Shown here one piece after another: positions 15,235-18,057 of a DNA stretch of 18,057 bases. The translations under genes were made by a program, and so were the position numbers. Position 1 is the first letter of the stretch. Each line of letters starts with the position of its first letter. The stretch is from BS750m-G57 sp964607575. Lineage in GTDB: Bacteria > Planctomycetota > Phycisphaerae > SM23-33. Where the stretch lies: NCBI GenBank assembly GCA_964607575.1, contig CAZSLS010000142.1:1-18057 (forward strand), written 5' to 3'. The notes beneath the pieces are model-generated. The model was given only the letters and a program-made list of their open reading frames with translations, was not told the DNA's origin and did not search any database.

Positions 15235-15309
15235 CAGGCATTGACTTTCCGCCCCGATAAAGCGACGACGTTCTGTTGTCGATTTAACCACCCGAGAGAC
15301 CATACGGGC

Positions 15310-18057
15310 TCAGGCTCTACGACGGCGCTTGCGAAGTACTGCCAATCCGCCCAGGGCCAGCAGGCTTATTGTGGCTGGTTCAGGTGTAACGGAGATTTCG
15401 CCGGTAGTATAGAGATCGTCCGTGTTCCACTCCAGATCGCCCGAAAGGCCCGGAAGGTTGACCTCGCCGAACGTACCGATCCGACTGCCCCAATCGAAGA
15501 TATTGAACGTGTCACCGTTTCCGGGGTCGAAACCGCCATGCGAGGCGACATTCAACGTGCCGGCTAGCGTCAGGGCGTCGGCCACGTTGATAACGTCGTA
15601 TTGCGTATCGGGCGTTGTCCCGCCCAGGTCGATATACAACATATGTGTGCTACCAAGAACGAGATCGTCAAAACCGATTTCCGCGGTGGCGGAACCAGGC
15701 CTGTAGCTGCCTTCCATGGCTACGTTTCCGGTAAAATCGCTTGATCCGACCACGTCGCCGGTGAAAGTCAGCCAGTTGCTTCCGGTACCGCCATCGACAT
15801 GCCCGTCATTGCTGACGTCGCCGCCGACAGTTCCGTGTCCGTCCAGTACTCCCGAACCGGTCAGCGTAATGCCCAGGCTCGTGTCAAGGTGACCTCCCTC
15901 CAGCGTGGAAGCGCCGCCCTCGACACTCAGGCTGCGCACCGTTTCTGTGCTGTCGTACAGGTCGAAACTTCCCCCAGCCACCGTTACCCTGGAGGTATCG
16001 TTGATGCTGTTGGACGAATGCAGGCCGGCAACTCCGCCGTCCACTAAAATCGTTCCGGACTCCAGCGTTCCACCGTTGATTGTCAACACGCCCGAGCTGC
16101 CGACGGTGGTGTTGTTTACGCCCGTTACCGCTCCGCCGCCTATGATCCTGACCTCTCCGTCGCCCTGCAGACCGATATCCAGGTCCTGCTGCACCACCCA
16201 CTGACCGTTCTTGTGTACTGTTACGACGCCGGAGCCGCCTGAAGAATTACCGACCCGGGCGTCAGCAGTTGTCATCACGCCGCTGCTTATAACCACCAAC
16301 TCGCCATCACCGGCATCGCCAACGATCAAGACGCCGCTGTTGCCCCACGTCGTATCGCCGCCGGCGATTGTAACTGTGCCATCGCCGCCGGCGCTGGCGC
16401 CGATGGATGCGTTATAGCTCACAAGCGCACTGCCTCCATAGACGCCTACAACTCCGCTTCCTGCGTCTCCAACCGTCAGCATACCGAGGTTTCGCCAGGA
16501 GCCGCCGTAGTTCAGCGTAACCTCGCCCGCACCGCGGAGCCCGCTGTTGTCCAGGACCCCGAGAGTACCGTTCGCGGTGGCAACCTCGCCGCCGTGCAGA
16601 ACGTCCATGCGCCCCACGCCGCGAATGCCCACGTCCAGGTTTCCACGGTTCATCGTCCAGCTCGAATCCGAACCGGTTACCGTAACGACGCCGTCGCTTT
16701 GAGCGCCGGTCTTGCTGCTGCCGTCCGCGCCGAGACGGCCATTGGGGCTGCTGACAGATGCGCCGTTCTCTACCGTCAGGACTCCCTGGCCAAACAAGCC
16801 TACGGTCAGGTCGCCTTTATTGGTCCAGGTGGCGTCGTCAATCGTCACCTCGCCGCTACCCGGGCTCGAATCACCAATATCGCCGGCGTTGTTAACGAGC
16901 GTAGCGCCGTTCTGAACGGTAAGCGTGCCCCGACCGCTCTGGCCGACCGAGAGATCCGAGCCCGAAGCCAGATCCCAACGCGAACCGACGCCCTCGAGTA
17001 ACACCACACCGGTCGCATTGCTTCTCCCGATGTCGCTTGCGCTGCTGTTGATACGCGACCCGCCTCTAACTTCCAGCGAGCCCTGCTGACCGCTACCGAA
17101 GCCCACGATCACCCCGGCGAGACCGGTATCGAGGGTAGCGCCGTTGAACAGGCGGACCGTGGGGTCCGTACCAGAGACCCGGATTCCCTGCCCGGATAGC
17201 GGGGTGTAAACGCCGGTATTCACCGTCAGCACGCCCGCGGTGTGATTGAAAACACTACCGCTTCGCCGCGTGAAATCATTAGTCGTCAGATAACCGCCGT
17301 TCAAGTCCAACTGCCCGTTTCCCGCGATTTCCGTTTCGCCGACAACCGATACGCCGCCGTCTGCGATGCTTACCCTACCGCTACCGTTGTCGCCAATCGT
17401 CAGGTCGCCGCTGTTGCTCCAGCGCGTGGCGTTGTCGGACACATTGACAACACCCGAGCCGCCAGCGCTACCACTACCGCCGACAAAGGTATTGTGGCTG
17501 TTGACCCTGCCGCCATTTTCGATATAGAGCGCCCCTGTGCCCGCCGCAGCAACAAATAGACTCGCCGAACTGTCCAAAACCGATCCGGAATTTCGCACGC
17601 GAGCAATGCCAATGCCCACGGACACGCTGCCAAGTGTGATCGTATTGGCGCCCACCTGCCCACCACCTTCTACAATCAGGCTACCTGTTCCCGATCGACC
17701 AAGAGTAATGGAATCGGCCTCCAACGAACCGGAGACACTGGCTGAACCTAATTTGGAGCTATGGTACCCCAACGTGACGCTGTCATCGATTTCGACATCC
17801 CCTGCCGCCTCCAGCGAGCCCGCGGCGCCCACACCCACGTACAGATTGTCGCTCCGAACACTACTACCGATACCGACTGAAAGAAGTCCGGCGTCTCCCT
17901 GGCCAACATGCAGGCCGCCGCTATTGATCCATGAGGACCCACTACCGGTCAGGATTACCTCGTCCACATCACTATTACCGGAAGCATGATGGTAGCCGAT
18001 GTACTGCGCCTGTCCCCATGCGCTAGACAGTATCCGGCCTAGAATAAGGTGGAACCA
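15310..18057 (-). CDS. PEP-CTERM surface protein built of T5SS/PEP-CTERM-associated repeats (5' end outside window)
   Basis: Large exported protein, 915 residues in view; the frame stays open to the right edge, so only the first residues are missing. The visible N-terminus (FHLILGRILSSAWGQAQ) looks like the end of a signal peptide. Residues about 31-675 are degenerate Gly/Ser/Thr/Val-rich repeats of about 50 residues with a conserved Trp, in the pattern SGVVTV..G..WTNSGDLTVG..G.G.LTV.NGG, matching the repeat found in autotransporters and PEP-CTERM proteins; a beta-helix is expected. A spacer with GVLDGHGTVGGDVSNDGHV and YDVINVADALTLAGTLNV follows. The end is a PEP-CTERM signal: TPEPAT, a hydrophobic helix, then RKRRRR, the substrate of an exosortase. 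No beta-barrel transporter domain is present, so it is not a classic autotransporter. Role: probably surface or matrix attachment (inference). Confidence 0.88.
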   Translation of the reverse strand, partial: WFHLILGRILSSAWGQAQYIGYHHASGNSDVDEVILTGSGSSWINSGGLHVGQGDAGLLSVGIGSSVRSDNLYVGVGAAGSLEAAGDVEIDDSVTLGYHSSKLGSASVSGSLEADSITLGRSGTGSLIVEGGGQVGANTITLGSVSVGIGIARVRNSGSVLDSSASLFVAAAGTGALYIENGGRVNSHNTFVGGSGSAGGSGVVNVSDNATRWSNSGDLTIGDNGSGRVSIADGGVSVVGETEIAGNGQLDLNGGYLTTNDFTRRSGSVFNHTAGVLTVNTGVYTPLSGQGIRVSGTDPTVRLFNGATLDTGLAGVIVGFGSGQQGSLEVRGGSRINSSASDIGRSNATGVVLLEGVGSRWDLASGSDLSVGQSGRGTLTVQNGATLVNNAGDIGDSSPGSGEVTIDDATWTNKGDLTVGLFGQGVLTVENGASVSSPNGRLGADGSSKTGAQSDGVVTVTGSDSSWTMNRGNLDVGIRGVGRMDVLHGGEVATANGTLGVLDNSGLRGAGEVTLNYGGSWRNLGMLTVGDAGSGVVGVYGGSALVSYNASIGASAGGDGTVTIAGGDTTWGNSGVLIVGDAGDGELVVISSGVMTTADARVGNSSGGSGVVTVHKNGQWVVQQDLDIGLQGDGEVRIIGGGAVTGVNNTTVGSSGVLTINGGTLESGTILVDGGVAGLHSSNSINDTSRVTVAGGSFDLYDSTETVRSLSVEGGASTLEGGHLDTSLGITLTGSGVLDGHGTVGGDVSNDGHVDGGTGSNWLTFTGDVVGSSDFTGNVAMEGSYRPGSATAEIGFDDLVLGSTHMLYIDLGGTTPDTQYDVINVADALTLAGTLNVASHGGFDPGNGDTFNIFDWGSRIGTFGEVNLPGLSGDLEWNTDDLYTTGEISVTPEPATISLLALGGLAVLRKRRRRA
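16033..17967 (-). repeat. Tandem degenerate ~150-bp coding repeats
   Basis: Within the PEP-CTERM gene a unit of roughly 50 codons recurs. The most regular part is marked by conserved Trp codons near 16975, 16825, 16657, 16495, 16345 and 16198, giving spacings of 50, 56, 54, 50 and 49 codons. DNA identity between units is low by eye, so these are old, diverged repeats rather than recent amplification. Confidence 0.75.

Noticed and set aside
15264..15282. Imperfect inverted repeat between the PEP-CTERM gene and ispG as a terminator
   Set aside because: The stem has a mismatch on the transcribed strand and no T-run follows.
17965..17967. GTG as the true start of the PEP-CTERM gene
   Set aside because: The frame continues upstream to the window edge through a signal-peptide-like stretch; starting at the GTG would remove the export signal the PEP-CTERM tail requires.
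16033..17967. CRISPR array or recent tandem duplication in the repeat region
   Set aside because: The units are diverged at DNA level, code for protein throughout, and have no short identical repeats with unique spacers.

Overview
The window is a GC-rich, gene-dense piece of a Gram-negative-type bacterial chromosome, most probably from a planctomycete (Phycisphaerae-like). Four things point that way: a short DUF58 gene overlapping a very large BatA/VWA membrane protein gene, a complete rpmF-plsX-fabHDG-acpP-fabF cluster, a non-mevalonate isoprenoid gene (ispG), and a large secreted protein built from autotransporter/PEP-CTERM-associated repeats and ending in a PEP-CTERM sorting tail with a poly-arginine end. 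The taxonomic call is an inference from gene content; no rRNA or other phylogenetic marker was compared.

Layout. Positions 1-408 hold no convincing gene, only several inverted repeats. Positions 409-5439 are read on the + strand: rsmD, a DUF58 protein and a BatA-like VWA membrane protein, closely spaced (4-bp gap, then an ATGA overlap), then a class II CCA-adding/poly(A) polymerase family enzyme with its own putative extended -10 element. A strong bidirectional terminator at 5438-5481 separates this from everything downstream, which is on the - strand.

The - strand half, in transcription order from the right edge, is: a PEP-CTERM repeat protein cut off by the window edge at its N-terminus (15310-18057); ispG; alaS with its own promoter and a palindrome over the predicted transcription start; then the lipid block rpmF, plsX, fabH, fabD, fabG, acpP, fabF, with a promoter and a leader hairpin before rpmF and a second promoter before acpP. 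The lipid block encodes acyl-phosphate formation (PlsX), initiation (FabH, FabD), elongation (FabF), the first reduction (FabG) and the carrier (ACP). Dehydratase and enoyl reductase genes are not in this window.

I see no CRISPR array, tRNA, rRNA, insertion sequence or phage gene, and no clearly undescribed multi-gene system. The points most worth checking are the alaS operator-like palindrome, the hairpin at the 5' end of the rpmF operon transcript, the internal acpP promoter with a corrected GTG start, possible leaderless starts for the CCA/PAP gene and ispG, the repeat-built PEP-CTERM surface protein, and the alternative hairpins near position 200.
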